64,000 bases of DNA from Penaeicola halotolerans (GCF_016464625.1 NZ_JAEAGO010000001.1:310001-374000); one strand, 5' to 3'; positions 7,664 to 16,826 are shown, counted from the first letter of the stretch. Program-made: numbers and translations. Notes: generated by a model not told the origin, from the letters alone.

Positions 7664-8750
7664 TTTGAGTCGGGCATTGAAAGAGATGCAGCCCCAGTAT
7701 TTAGAGGTGATGAGCCAAGTGCTCAGCGGAGATTCTTTGATACATGGGAAACAGGTGTCTACATTAGAGCAAAAGCTATCTGAGCATTTGGGAAGGAGTG
7801 TAGTGACCTGCGCCAATGGCTCGGATGCGCTAGAGATCATCTTAGAGGTTTATGAAATTGGAGTAGGAGATGAGGTGATCTTATCACCACTAACTTGGGT
7901 GTCTAATGCAGAAGCAGTGATCAGAGCTGGAGCAATACCAGTTCTAGCACCACTCGATGAGCGGACAGGACTGATAGATTCTACTCGACTTTCTTCTTTG
8001 ATCACCAAGCGTACCAAGGCGATCATACCCGTACATCTTTACGGTCAGATGGTACCAATGCAACCCATCCTAGACTTGGCAGAGGAGCATCAGCTCATTA
8101 TCATTGAAGATTGTGCGCAAGCTTTTGGCGCAAAGCAAAAGGGTGAATTAGCTGGGACTTGTGGACACGCTGCGGCTTACAGCTTTTATCCAACCAAAAA
8201 TCTTGGAGCATTGGGAGATGGGGGTGCTATGGCTTTTGCTGATCCGCTAAAGGCGCAAATAGCCAAAGAGATAGCCAATCATGGACAATCAAAGCGAGAT
8301 GTGCACCAAAGGCTGGGGAGAAACTCCAGACTGGATACCTTACAAGCAGCGTTCTTACTAGAAAATTTAAAGCACTTTGACGACTGGCAAGCAAAGAGAA
8401 AATCACTTTCTGATCGATACAGAAAGCTGTTAGCGAATATTTCAACACTTACTTTGCCCTATATACATCTGAATAATGAGTCCAATCACCACCTTTTTGT
8501 CATTCAGACAGCACATCGAGATGCTTTGAAGCTATATTTGAATGATCTGGGTATTCAAACTGCCATACATTATCCGAAGACTTTAGATCAAATGCCTCAC
8601 TTAAAGCAAACTACCAGAGATCTGACAGGTGGGTCATCTATTTGTGACAGGATACTATCTTTACCACTTTATCCATATTTGAAAGAAGCGGAGGTAGATC
8701 AAGTTTATGAGGCTATTAGGGCTTTTTTTGATTCTTCCAGCGTTAGATAA
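7641..8750 (+). CDS. DegT/DnrJ/EryC1/StrS-family sugar aminotransferase
   Basis: A 369-residue PLP-dependent fold-type I enzyme of the nucleotide-sugar aminotransferase family. Key residues are visible: SDALEIIL near 61 (phosphate-binding loop), E156-D157 in IIIEDCAQAFGA (pyridine N contact), and the Schiff-base K186 in SFYPTKNLGALGDGG. The C-terminal HHLFVI and YPYL elements are also typical. Such enzymes install the amino group of 3- or 4-amino sugars used in surface polysaccharide. Its overlap with the upstream glycosyltransferase suggests that an amino sugar is made and transferred by neighbouring genes. The exact nucleotide sugar cannot be read from sequence. Confidence 0.9.
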   Translation: MSKIPFHDLSRALKEMQPQYLEVMSQVLSGDSLIHGKQVSTLEQKLSEHLGRSVVTCANGSDALEIILEVYEIGVGDEVILSPLTWVSNAEAVIRAGAIPVLAPLDERTGLIDSTRLSSLITKRTKAIIPVHLYGQMVPMQPILDLAEEHQLIIIEDCAQAFGAKQKGELAGTCGHAAAYSFYPTKNLGALGDGGAMAFADPLKAQIAKEIANHGQSKRDVHQRLGRNSRLDTLQAAFLLENLKHFDDWQAKRKSLSDRYRKLLANISTLTLPYIHLNNESNHHLFVIQTAHRDALKLYLNDLGIQTAIHYPKTLDQMPHLKQTTRDLTGGSSICDRILSLPLYPYLKEAEVDQVYEAIRAFFDSSSVR

Positions 8751-8760
8751 CTGGTTATTT

Positions 8761-8874
8761 GTGAATAACTCAGGAGATGACTATGAGGTGATTGCTGAAG
8801 GAGCAGGTGAGAGTATTAATATTAGTAATTTAGAAAAATGGGAGATGTTAAAATCTAAATATTATGGAAAGTAA
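8761..8874 (+). pseudogene. Short coding-like remnant, C-terminal part of an unidentified small protein
   Basis: In this frame the codons read NNSGDDYEVIAEGAGESINI and end KWEMLKSKYYGK, then TAA. The frame stays open upstream into the 3' end of the aminotransferase gene but has no ATG, only a GTG at 8761. Its stop overlaps the start of the next small gene in an ATGGAAAGTAA context, the coupling expected of a real two-gene unit. It therefore looks like the end of a gene whose 5' part was lost when it came to lie beside the aminotransferase. A functional 37-residue GTG-initiated protein is the alternative. Confidence 0.4.
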
Positions 8875-9052
8875 AGAGAAATTAAAAGAAGAGCGCGATA
8901 AGATTGTAAAAGGGCTAGAAGAAACGTATAAAAAATTAGTAGAGTATAAAAAGCAAAGGAATAGTCCTATGATAGTGCTTAGAGATGGAAAAGTTGAAGC
9001 TGTAGACGCTAATGAAATGAAGTCCACTATAGTATACAAGCGTAAAAAATAG
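8864..9052 (+). CDS. Small lysine-rich protein of unknown function (62 aa)
   Basis: A 62-residue basic protein with an N-terminal coiled-coil-like helix (about 1-32, rich in Lys/Glu) followed by a strand-like tail IVLRDGKVEAVDANEM and a basic end VYKRKK. The order helix, then a short GKV.A-type beta segment, resembles small orphan proteins found after nucleotidyltransferase-like or toxin-antitoxin-like genes, but I cannot name it. A+T content is visibly higher than in the flanking polysaccharide genes. Its stop lies 7 nt from the stop of the convergent flippase gene. It is coupled to the upstream remnant by overlap. Confidence 0.5.
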   Translation: MESKEKLKEERDKIVKGLEETYKKLVEYKKQRNSPMIVLRDGKVEAVDANEMKSTIVYKRKK

Positions 9053-9059
9053 TAGTCCA

Positions 9060-10559
9060 TTATTTTATTTTATAAATCATCTCAAAACCCTTTTTCCAGA
9101 TGATCATAAAATCATCAGACCACTTGGTCCATCTAAAGAGACCAATATAGGTCAAGGTGATCACCAATGATCTTAGTAAGATATCTAATATCCCATTGTT
9201 CAGTTTAGGCATGAAATATCCCACAGCATAGCTGATCGCTCCGAGGAGGGTAATGAAGAGTAGCTGTTTGTCCCAAGGACTGATCTTCAAGACGCTTTTG
9301 ATATAGATAAATTTCACAAGGTTATAAAGCAGGATGGCTAAAAAGGAAGCCAAAGCCGCACCCTCCAAGCCATATAGTGGAATCAATAGGTAATTAAATC
9401 CAATAGTAGCGACAGCCATGATGGCAGTAGCGATGATATTAAACCTATAAAACCTACTCATGACGATGATCTCTCCATTGACACTTGAGATGACATCTAT
9501 TAGCTTGGCTAAACCTATAATAAAAACTACCCAGAGACCTTTTACATAGATGTCCGACTTGGGGATCAGCGTGTAGAGCGTTTCTATATTTGCCCAGATT
9601 CCGATAAAGATCAGTAAACAGACGAGGTATTGACTTGTCGCTATACGCTTGTAGATGCGACCAACTTCACTGATGTTTTGCTCACTTAGTTCTTTACTCA
9701 GGATAGGAAGGATCGTCTGAGAAACTGCTCTGCGAGGCATCTCGATCACCACTGCGATAAAGAAAGCAGTAGTATAAATAGCAGTAGCCTCTTGACCCAT
9801 TAGTCCAGTGACCATGACTGTATCTATCTTCATGACTAGCACAGATCCTGCAGTAGCTGCCAAGGTGATCAGGCAGTAGTTTACGATTTGTGAGACCAAT
9901 TTTTTATCTATCAAGTTTAGCTTGAGTGTCAAGGCAAATTCTTTTTCTCTCAATAAGTATAGCCACATGATCAAAAGACCTGATACATATACCAAGATAA
10001 ATCCATAAATCAAACCACTGATCTCTAAGTACCCTAGAAAATAAGCGGTAACAAGTAATGCAGTAAAAAGTCTGATCAGCACTTCTCTAATAAAAGCAGG
10101 AAAAGCAACTTTGAGTAAAGAACGTGCATAAGCATCTAAGATCGAATTGAGCACCATCAATAGCGTTACGACAAGTACCACATTGAGATACTGTGTAACT
10201 TGAGGGGCATTTGGGGTAAAAAAGTCTAAGATCAATGGCTTAGTCAAAAAGAAGAGCAAACCAAAAGCGAGAAAACCTAGTAGCGATGCCAGTAGCATAA
10301 AACTAAGCAACTGCTGTCTATGATGCTTACTCGCACTAAATAAGGGGAAGAACTTCTGCATCCCATGACCTAGACCAATCTGAGCAAAGGGTGTCAACAG
10401 AATCGCCAAGTCCTGAACGACACGAAAAAGCCCTAAATCACTAGGCTGTAAAACATAAGGAATCAGGAAAAGCGTATTGAAAAAGCCAATCAGTACACCT
10501 ATGTATGAATAGATTGAGGTCAATATGCTTTGCTTGAGCACCTTTCCCATATCATGCAA
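9060..10559 (-). CDS. Polysaccharide flippase (Wzx-like, MOP superfamily)
   Basis: A 499-residue integral membrane protein with about 12-14 hydrophobic segments across its length, opening with GKVLKQSILTSIYSYIGVLIG and containing FGLLFFLTKPLILDFF and the mid-protein AATAGSVLVMKIDTVMV. This layout matches oligosaccharide-repeat-unit flippases that move undecaprenyl-linked glycans to the periplasm. ATGs occur at 10559 and 10550; the second (MGKVLKQ) is the better homologous start, while the first overlaps the upstream glycosyltransferase by 8 nt. Last gene of a four-gene leftward operon with YfhO-like protein, methyltransferase and glycosyltransferase, which supports the role. Confidence 0.87.
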   Translation of the reverse strand: MHDMGKVLKQSILTSIYSYIGVLIGFFNTLFLIPYVLQPSDLGLFRVVQDLAILLTPFAQIGLGHGMQKFFPLFSASKHHRQQLLSFMLLASLLGFLAFGLLFFLTKPLILDFFTPNAPQVTQYLNVVLVVTLLMVLNSILDAYARSLLKVAFPAFIREVLIRLFTALLVTAYFLGYLEISGLIYGFILVYVSGLLIMWLYLLREKEFALTLKLNLIDKKLVSQIVNYCLITLAATAGSVLVMKIDTVMVTGLMGQEATAIYTTAFFIAVVIEMPRRAVSQTILPILSKELSEQNISEVGRIYKRIATSQYLVCLLIFIGIWANIETLYTLIPKSDIYVKGLWVVFIIGLAKLIDVISSVNGEIIVMSRFYRFNIIATAIMAVATIGFNYLLIPLYGLEGAALASFLAILLYNLVKFIYIKSVLKISPWDKQLLFITLLGAISYAVGYFMPKLNNGILDILLRSLVITLTYIGLFRWTKWSDDFMIIWKKGFEMIYKIK

Positions 10560-11586
10560 ATAGGTTGATCAAAGCTTCTTGGCGGGCATGATATGGATAG
10601 TTCTCAGCTATCTGTTTCCTAGCTTTTTGTGATAGCATCGGGCGATCAGCTTCTACAGCTTTGCCGAAGATCTCATTGAGTTGCATGACATCTTTTTCCT
10701 TCAACACAAAGCCGCTATCACCGATGATTTGTCTGATTGCTCCCACATCAGAGCCGATCGGAATACAACCACATAGCATCGCTTCACACAGTGCATTAGG
10801 AAATCCCTCAGACATGGAGAGCTGTAAATAAAACTCATGTGTGGAATAAAAACGAATCAACTCAGGCGCACTGCGGTGTCCGAGTATTCTGACATTTGGC
10901 AGCCATGATTTGTAGTTTTCGGTACCCAAGATGGTAAAGTCATACTCAGGGAACTGTTCGGCTATCTGAAATACTAAGTCAATGCCTTTGGTCATGAAGC
11001 GACTCTTCTTATTGATGCCTGTGGCAACGGTGATGAAGGAGTTGGCTTTTCTTCTGCGACCGTTGTATTGCCAAAAGTCTGCATCATAGGCATTGTATAG
11101 GACTTCAATAGGAGTTTTGAGGTCGGGGATAAAAGCTTTGATGCCTTGCTTATTGGGTGCTTCAGATACAAAATGGTAGTCTGTCTCTATGAGGCTTTCT
11201 GCTACAGGAAGGATTTTAGTCGCATTTTTAAAGCTATAGACAGTAAACCATTTCAAGTATTTGAGTCTAAAGTTGCCATAGTCGATATTAGGAAAGTGTA
11301 CACAATCCGTTCCTCCTGCGATGATGTAGGTAGGCTTGCCAAAAATCTTACCCAAAAACACTGGCCAAAAGGCATGATAACCTGAAAAGCAGACTACCGT
11401 TCCTTTGCTGCTCGGTAAGTGCCATAGCATGAGGAAAAAGTGCTTGATAAAAGTGCTGATCAGTTTGCTAGGCTTATCTGTAAATCCAAAAGATTTTACT
11501 TGGTAAGCAGCACTCAGCATCTTGATATCCTTTTCGATGAAGGAACTCAAAATAGGATAAGTGTAGAGCACTTTATTTTTAGCCAT
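10552..11586 (-). CDS. GT4-type glycosyltransferase
   Basis: A 344-residue GT-B glycosyltransferase. The N-terminal half has the lipid- and acceptor-side elements (SGYHAFWPVFLGKIFGKPTY, IAGGTDCVHFPNIDYG). The C-terminal half has the donor-site stretch FYLQLSMSEGFPNALCEAML, with the E-x7-E pattern of retaining GT4 enzymes, followed by CIPIGSDVGAIRQIIGDSGF. No signal peptide. Its start shares one base with the stop of the upstream methyltransferase gene (TAATG), and it overlaps the flippase, so the four genes are probably one transcript. The sugar and linkage are unknown. Confidence 0.85.
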   Translation of the reverse strand: MAKNKVLYTYPILSSFIEKDIKMLSAAYQVKSFGFTDKPSKLISTFIKHFFLMLWHLPSSKGTVVCFSGYHAFWPVFLGKIFGKPTYIIAGGTDCVHFPNIDYGNFRLKYLKWFTVYSFKNATKILPVAESLIETDYHFVSEAPNKQGIKAFIPDLKTPIEVLYNAYDADFWQYNGRRRKANSFITVATGINKKSRFMTKGIDLVFQIAEQFPEYDFTILGTENYKSWLPNVRILGHRSAPELIRFYSTHEFYLQLSMSEGFPNALCEAMLCGCIPIGSDVGAIRQIIGDSGFVLKEKDVMQLNEIFGKAVEADRPMLSQKARKQIAENYPYHARQEALINLFA

Positions 11587-12290
11587 TATTTGAAAAACTT
11601 ACGTTTTTGAATATCCAAAAATACATCAATTTTAGGGCGATGTGTGGTTTTAGATAGTTTTTTGTTGGGTCGGAAAATGAAAAACTGATAGTCTCCTTCT
11701 TGATAGAAAATAGGGTAAGTTTCCATCTTGTCTAGGTAGAAACCACTGGCTTGCCAGTCACCTACCAAGCGTGCAGTATCCAAGGGTTGGTCGATGATTT
11801 GGAGTTTTTCAGGCTCATTGGCGATCATCCATTCGAGAAATCTAGGCGCAGGGATATTGATACAAACGACCGAGTTTTCATGGGTATGTGCTTTGATCTT
11901 AGCAAATAGTGCCGCATGGTCCGCGACAGGAATGTGTTCTAGCACATCAGGGAAAACCACCACATCAAAGACTTGATCATACTGGAAGTCGCTCATGTCT
12001 GAGACCATAAACTTCGCTTGCTTGAGGTCTTTGTTGAACTGCTGAGCTTCAGCGATGCTCTTAGGACTGATGTCTACCCCGAGAAGGCTTCCTTTTGAGA
12101 CACGCTGTGCCAAAAGGCGACTCACCGTACCGATACCACAACCCACCTCTAAGACTTTAGACGACTTAGTCAGGCCAGCAGCGATGCATCTACTGAGGAT
12201 TTCCCTGTGGCGTAAGTTGATGCCTCTATGCTTCTGATGAGTAACGAATTCATCGTAAAAGCCTTCTACTTCGGATTGTTTATCACTCAT
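11586..12290 (-). CDS. Class I SAM-dependent methyltransferase
   Basis: A protein of about 234 residues with a Rossmann methyltransferase core: motif I VLEVGCGIGTVSRLLAQ, an acidic strand end LLGVDISPKS, then VVVFPDVLEHIPVADHA. These match the SAM-binding motifs of UbiE/glycan methyltransferases. The ATG at 12290 (MSDKQSEVEGFYDEF) is preferred to one seven codons upstream because it makes an ATGA overlap with the YfhO-like gene stop. Position between glycan genes suggests O-methylation of a sugar or of a lipid carrier intermediate; this is inferred. Confidence 0.82.
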   Translation of the reverse strand: MSDKQSEVEGFYDEFVTHQKHRGINLRHREILSRCIAAGLTKSSKVLEVGCGIGTVSRLLAQRVSKGSLLGVDISPKSIAEAQQFNKDLKQAKFMVSDMSDFQYDQVFDVVVFPDVLEHIPVADHAALFAKIKAHTHENSVVCINIPAPRFLEWMIANEPEKLQIIDQPLDTARLVGDWQASGFYLDKMETYPIFYQEGDYQFFIFRPNKKLSKTTHRPKIDVFLDIQKRKFFK

Positions 12291-14719
12291 TTTTTTCGAA
12301 TCGTTATCCATAAACTAGCCCCCAAAAGGATCAAAAGTAATACCTGAGCAATGGCCATAAGTTTGCTACCAATCAAGTAGGAGCTTGGCGCAAAGGTAAA
12401 TTTGATCTCATGATTTCCTGCAGGTATTTCTAAGGCTCTCAACAAATAATTGGCGCGCAGGATATCTACTGGCTCGCCATCGATAGTGGCTGTCCATCCC
12501 TCAGGATAGTAGATCTCAGAGAATACACCCAAGGCATCTCCTGACGAAGTACTTTCATAAGTCAGCTCATTGGGTGTTTTAGCAGTCAATTTTATACTCC
12601 CTTGTCCAGTATAGTTCTTTTGACCTAGTGCGAATTTGCTTTCATCTATGATCGCCACTTCAGCAAGTGCTACGGTACTCAATGCTGCCAATTCTTCATC
12701 AGGACTATTGACTGAATAGATGTCATTAACCAGCCAAGCATTGCCCAGCGCATTTTGATTTTCAATGACAGCATTGCGGCTGCTACCTGCCAAGATATAC
12801 TTGGCATTGAGCATGTTGACTACTTTCAGCGCAGAGAGATCGATTTCACCTTCCTGTAGCGGTGCCACGAAGTTTTCATACTCTACTGTCAGGTGTTGGT
12901 CGATGACATCCTGGTAGCGTCTCATTTTAGCGCCATGATAGCCTCCTAGTGACTGGTGATAGTAGGCAGTTCGCGCCTCATTAAATGGATTTTGTAGATT
13001 GAAAACTCTAAAGTCTGCTTTATCAGCCAATATCAATTGATCGGCTTCTGTAGGTTGAAAATAAGCCCTTGAAGGATTTTTGATGAAATTATCCTCATTC
13101 AAATAACGCTTACCAACTGACCAAAAATCTAAGGTGATCAAAGCCAGAAGTATAAAGGGTGTAACTGCCGCTGACACTTTCTTTTTATGATACAGGAACA
13201 ATGTCAATGCTGATAAAGCGATCCAAAGAAAGCTGCGCATAGCATCCGATTGGAATAGGTTCTTTCGGTCATTTTGAAGTGCTTCCAAAAATGGCTCAGG
13301 CAATCCCATCATGGCATCGTTTGGAGCGGAGAAGCTAAACATGCCTGCAAAAACATAAAAGAGTAGTGATAGACCACCTGTAAGTCCAAGAGCAATGCCT
13401 CCTTTTTTCAGGATATCTTTATTCCAGCTTTCTGAGAGTAGCTTCTCTGCTGTAAGTGTGGCTAGCCATGGCATAGCAAGTAGCGCTATGCAGATCGCCA
13501 TAGAGACCGATCTAAACTTATTGTACCCAGGTAGGTAGTCAAAGAGGAAGTAATTGACAAACTCTAAATTTTTCCCCCAAGACAAAATCAAAGAAAGTAA
13601 AGCGATGGTCAAGAGGAAATAGGCCATTCGGCTTTTAAATAAAAGCAAGCCTAATACAAATAGGAAACAAATAATCGCCCCACCATAGATAGGGCCAGCG
13701 GTAAACGGCTGATTACCCCAATAGGTACGGGCGTTTTGAGTGAACTCTCTGATCTGCTGTGGAGGGATGCCATTTTGTCTGAGGACTGTTCCTATCTCAG
13801 AGTCTGTGCCGATGTCCTGCACACTGGCACCTCCATAGAAATTGGGGATGAGCAGCGTGAAGCTTTCCATTTTGCCACTACTCCAGTTGAAAGCATAGTC
13901 TCTATCCAAGCCAGACCCGCTGTCCGTTTGAGTAAGTTCGGATTTACCTCTGATAGAGTATTGACCATATTCATACACAGTCCAGATCCTACCCAGATTT
14001 GATCCTAAAGCGATAAATACAGCGATAAAGAGGAGGGCAATGGATTTGCTAAAGGCAGGGACTTGTTTCGCTTTGTAAGCATCATACAACTGAAATGCGC
14101 CATAGATCAATACGACTAAAAGCGTGTAATAAGTGATCTGGAGATGATTAAAATAAAGCTGTAAAGTAAGTCCTAAAGCAGTGATAGCGATACCTAGCCA
14201 TCTGTGGCGGTGCAAGCTAGTGTGGATTCCTGCTAAGATCAATGGCATGAGGCAGATCGCCCATACTTTGGCATTGTGGCCAGCTTCTATACTGATGAGG
14301 TTAAAGGTACTCAGTGCAAATGCCACGCTTCCCACCATAGCGATGCTAGGACGTACTTTGAAACTAAGCATGAGGATATAAAAACCGACCAAACCCGCAA
14401 AAAGCGAGTTGGCAGGATGGGCGATACCCAGCGTCAATACTTTGATCAATACACCTATGAAGTCCCCCGGATAGCTCATGTGTACCAAGTAAGCAGGCAT
14501 CCCGCTAAACATAGAGTTGGCCCAGAGGCCTGTTTCTCCTGTCTCAGCTTGATAGTCCATCAGCGTTTTGGCACTGCCTTCCCACTGTAGGATGTCATTT
14601 TGTGAAAGAACTTTGTCTCCAAATATCATCGGCTGGAAGTAGATCACCGTGAGTAAATAAAAGACGATGACAGCGATCAGGTGAGGTAAAAAATCTTTCT
14701 TGAAATCAATTTTGGACAT
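12287..14719 (-). CDS. YfhO-like large membrane protein (glycan assembly)
   Basis: An 810-residue protein with roughly a dozen membrane helices and periplasmic regions, ending in one more TM (IAQVLLLILLGASLWITI). The N-terminal part resembles GT-C type enzymes and YfhO proteins: a first TM followed by an acidic loop (GDKVLSQNDILQWEGSAK), then multi-TM stretches. The C-terminal periplasmic beta-rich part includes FSEIYYPEGWTATIDGEPVD, a signature commonly seen in YfhO. B. subtilis YfhO is implicated in glycosylation of lipoteichoic acid, so a surface glycan or glycolipid role is reasonable here. It heads the leftward polysaccharide operon. Confidence 0.82.
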   Translation of the reverse strand: MSKIDFKKDFLPHLIAVIVFYLLTVIYFQPMIFGDKVLSQNDILQWEGSAKTLMDYQAETGETGLWANSMFSGMPAYLVHMSYPGDFIGVLIKVLTLGIAHPANSLFAGLVGFYILMLSFKVRPSIAMVGSVAFALSTFNLISIEAGHNAKVWAICLMPLILAGIHTSLHRHRWLGIAITALGLTLQLYFNHLQITYYTLLVVLIYGAFQLYDAYKAKQVPAFSKSIALLFIAVFIALGSNLGRIWTVYEYGQYSIRGKSELTQTDSGSGLDRDYAFNWSSGKMESFTLLIPNFYGGASVQDIGTDSEIGTVLRQNGIPPQQIREFTQNARTYWGNQPFTAGPIYGGAIICFLFVLGLLLFKSRMAYFLLTIALLSLILSWGKNLEFVNYFLFDYLPGYNKFRSVSMAICIALLAMPWLATLTAEKLLSESWNKDILKKGGIALGLTGGLSLLFYVFAGMFSFSAPNDAMMGLPEPFLEALQNDRKNLFQSDAMRSFLWIALSALTLFLYHKKKVSAAVTPFILLALITLDFWSVGKRYLNEDNFIKNPSRAYFQPTEADQLILADKADFRVFNLQNPFNEARTAYYHQSLGGYHGAKMRRYQDVIDQHLTVEYENFVAPLQEGEIDLSALKVVNMLNAKYILAGSSRNAVIENQNALGNAWLVNDIYSVNSPDEELAALSTVALAEVAIIDESKFALGQKNYTGQGSIKLTAKTPNELTYESTSSGDALGVFSEIYYPEGWTATIDGEPVDILRANYLLRALEIPAGNHEIKFTFAPSSYLIGSKLMAIAQVLLLILLGASLWITIRKK

Positions 14720-14863
14720 GGTGTAAGTCTAGTTTTGAAAATAACCCTCGCAAAATAAATATTATTGTTTGAAATAGGTAGCCTAGCAGAGATAAGTGCG
14801 AGAAGAAATGTAGATATGCGGAAAGCTTCTCTGGTGAAGCCTTCAAAAAATCGTTATTTTCAT

Positions 14864-14871
14864 TATTTTTG
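14864..14871 (+). promoter_or_regulatory. Promoter -7 box for ffh
   Basis: TATTTTTG matches the TAnnTTTG -7 consensus of Bacteroidota. It lies 21 nt before the ffh ATG, leaving a short leader. A clear -33 TTTG is not visible at the normal spacing. Confidence 0.5.
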
Positions 14872-14892
14872 CGTACCAAATAGCGAAAAGAC

Positions 14893-16227
14893 ATGTTTGA
14901 TAATTTAAGTAATAAACTAGAGTTTGCTTTCAAAACCCTCAAAGGGCAGGGTCAGATCACGGAGATCAACGTGGCCAGTACGGTCAAGGAGATCAGAAGA
15001 GCACTGATCGATGCAGACGTCAACTATAAAGTAGCCAAAGAAGTCACTGATAAGATCAAGGAAGAGGCACTCGGTAGAGATGTGTTGATCTCTGTTTCCC
15101 CAGGACAACTCTTGGTAAAGATTGTATCTGAGGAGCTAACCAAGTTGATGGGAGGTACCAAGGCAGATATCAATATCAAAGGTGATCCTGCGGTGATTTT
15201 GATCTCAGGTCTTCAGGGTTCTGGTAAGACGACTTTTTCTGGTAAACTTGCCAGTTTGCTCAAAAAGCAAGGCAGACAAGTGATGCTAGCAGCATGCGAT
15301 ATCTACCGTCCTGCTGCGATTGACCAATTGAAAGTGCTAGGAGGACAGATCGGTGTAGATGTCTACGCTGAGCCTGAAAATAAAGATGCTGTCAAGATCG
15401 CCAAAGCAGCCATAGAGCAAGCTAAGAAGACTGGTAAAAAGATCGTGATAGTCGATACTGCTGGTCGTCTAGCCGTAGATGGTCAGATGATGGATGAGAT
15501 AGCAGCGCTTAAAGCAGCTCTTAAGCCATCGGAAACACTTTTTGTAGTAGACTCTATGACGGGTCAAGATGCAGTCAATACAGCCAAGACCTTTGATGAG
15601 CGCTTAGACTTTGATGGGGTAGTTCTCACCAAGCTTGATGGTGACACCCGAGGTGGTGCCGCCCTCTCGATCCGCAGTGTGGTCAACAAGCCCATCAAGT
15701 ACATTTCTACAGGGGAAAAGATGGAGGCCATAGACCTCTTCTATCCAGATCGTATGGCACAGCGTATCCTCGGCATGGGAGACGTAGTCTCTCTCGTAGA
15801 GCGTGCGCAGCAGACCTTTGATGAGGATGAAGCGAAGCGTATCAACTCTAAAATTCGCAAGAATCAGTTCAACTTTGATGACTTCCTGTCTCAACTAGAG
15901 CAAATCAAGAAGATGGGTAATATCAAAGATCTCATGGGCATGATCCCAGGCATGGGTAAGGCGCTCAAGGGTGTGGATATCGATGATGATTCATTCAAAC
16001 CGATAGAGGCAATCATCAAGAGTATGACTTTGGAAGAAAGAGAAAATCCAGACTTGATCAATGGTAGTCGCAGAAACCGTATTGCCAAAGGGAGTGGACG
16101 CTCTATCCAAGAGGTGAACAACCTGATGAAGCAGTTTGGTGACATGCGCAAGATGATGAAGACCATGAATAAAATGGGTGGTGCTAAAAATGCCCTCGCT
16201 GGTCTCAATCCATTTGGTAAGCGATAG
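14893..16227 (+). CDS. ffh: Signal recognition particle protein (SRP54)
   Basis: A 444-residue Ffh, the GTPase that binds signal peptides and 4.5S RNA to deliver membrane proteins to FtsY/Sec. The N domain (about 1-85) begins MFDNLSNKLEFAFKTLKGQG. The G domain has the P-loop GLQGSGKTTF at 106-115, IVIVDTAGRLAVDGQMMDE, and TKLDGDTRGGAALSI with the TKLD specificity box. The C-terminal M domain (about 310-440) is rich in Met, with IPGMGKALKG, the RNA-binding GSGRSIQEVNNLMKQF, and a Met-rich tail. Length is normal. A good terminator follows directly, so it is monocistronic. Confidence 0.97.
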   Translation: MFDNLSNKLEFAFKTLKGQGQITEINVASTVKEIRRALIDADVNYKVAKEVTDKIKEEALGRDVLISVSPGQLLVKIVSEELTKLMGGTKADINIKGDPAVILISGLQGSGKTTFSGKLASLLKKQGRQVMLAACDIYRPAAIDQLKVLGGQIGVDVYAEPENKDAVKIAKAAIEQAKKTGKKIVIVDTAGRLAVDGQMMDEIAALKAALKPSETLFVVDSMTGQDAVNTAKTFDERLDFDGVVLTKLDGDTRGGAALSIRSVVNKPIKYISTGEKMEAIDLFYPDRMAQRILGMGDVVSLVERAQQTFDEDEAKRINSKIRKNQFNFDDFLSQLEQIKKMGNIKDLMGMIPGMGKALKGVDIDDDSFKPIEAIIKSMTLEERENPDLINGSRRNRIAKGSGRSIQEVNNLMKQFGDMRKMMKTMNKMGGAKNALAGLNPFGKR

Positions 16228-16250
16228 ACATCAATTCATGATAAGTATAT

Positions 16251-16279
16251 AAAAGCTGCTCTTAGGGCAGCTTTTTTTG
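16251..16279 (+). terminator. Rho-independent terminator of ffh
   Basis: AAAAGCTGC, a 7-nt loop, then GCAGCTTTTTTT: a 9-bp stem followed by a T run, 24 nt after the ffh stop. Confidence 0.85.
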
Positions 16280-16505
16280 TTCATGAGGTAGTGGTCATAT
16301 TTTTTAATAGATGCCATTTCCATGAGATAGTTGAACCTACTTCTTCCATGGAGATATTATGCTACAGCCACGACTGCACGAATATTCGTAGAGACGTCTA
16401 TTGATGAAAGAATACCTGACCCCGAAGCGGGTCGCATAAATAATTCATGTTGACCTAACTGGATTGCTTCGGGTCAAGCCCTCGCAAAGACGTACCCCGT
16501 CTGCA

Positions 16506-16748
16506 TTGTCACCCTACCAGAGGTAGGCAAGCCTGAGGCACGAAGGCCTGCCTCCTGAAGGGAGGGGTCTCGGAGTAGCGCGTTTATGCACGGATAGGAC
16601 TAGCTGGGCGCAGGGTATAATAGTTTATAGCATTAAATTGTCTCAACTGATATCTTCTACGACCAGCTAGTAGCGGTAGGACAGTAGCCTTGGTAGTACA
16701 AGACCCTTCCTTCGTCAGGCCTGCCTTCTGTAGGGAGGGTGACAAAAA
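16506..16748. repeat. Long palindromic REP/MITE-like unit, copy 1
   Basis: The unit begins ATTGTCACCCT and ends AGGGTGACAA, so the termini are inverted repeats. Further in, GGGTCTCG pairs approximately with CAAGACCC, and ACTAGCTGGGCGC with CGACCAGCTAGT. A loop of about 40 nt (near TTTATAGCATTAAATTG) separates the arms. Inside the arms are interchangeable GC-rich modules (CAGGCCTGCC type). It has no ORF, as expected for a non-autonomous element. Confidence 0.7.
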
Positions 16749-16826
16749 GGGCATTTTACATCAAACCAGCATTTCAGTAATTGTTAACGGTATGAAGTAT
16801 CTGTATTGAAATGTAGCATGCTTGCA

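Noticed and set aside
14706..14942. 78-codon frame on the minus strand between the YfhO-like gene and ffh
   Set aside because: It overlaps the ffh start and promoter and has no recognisable features.
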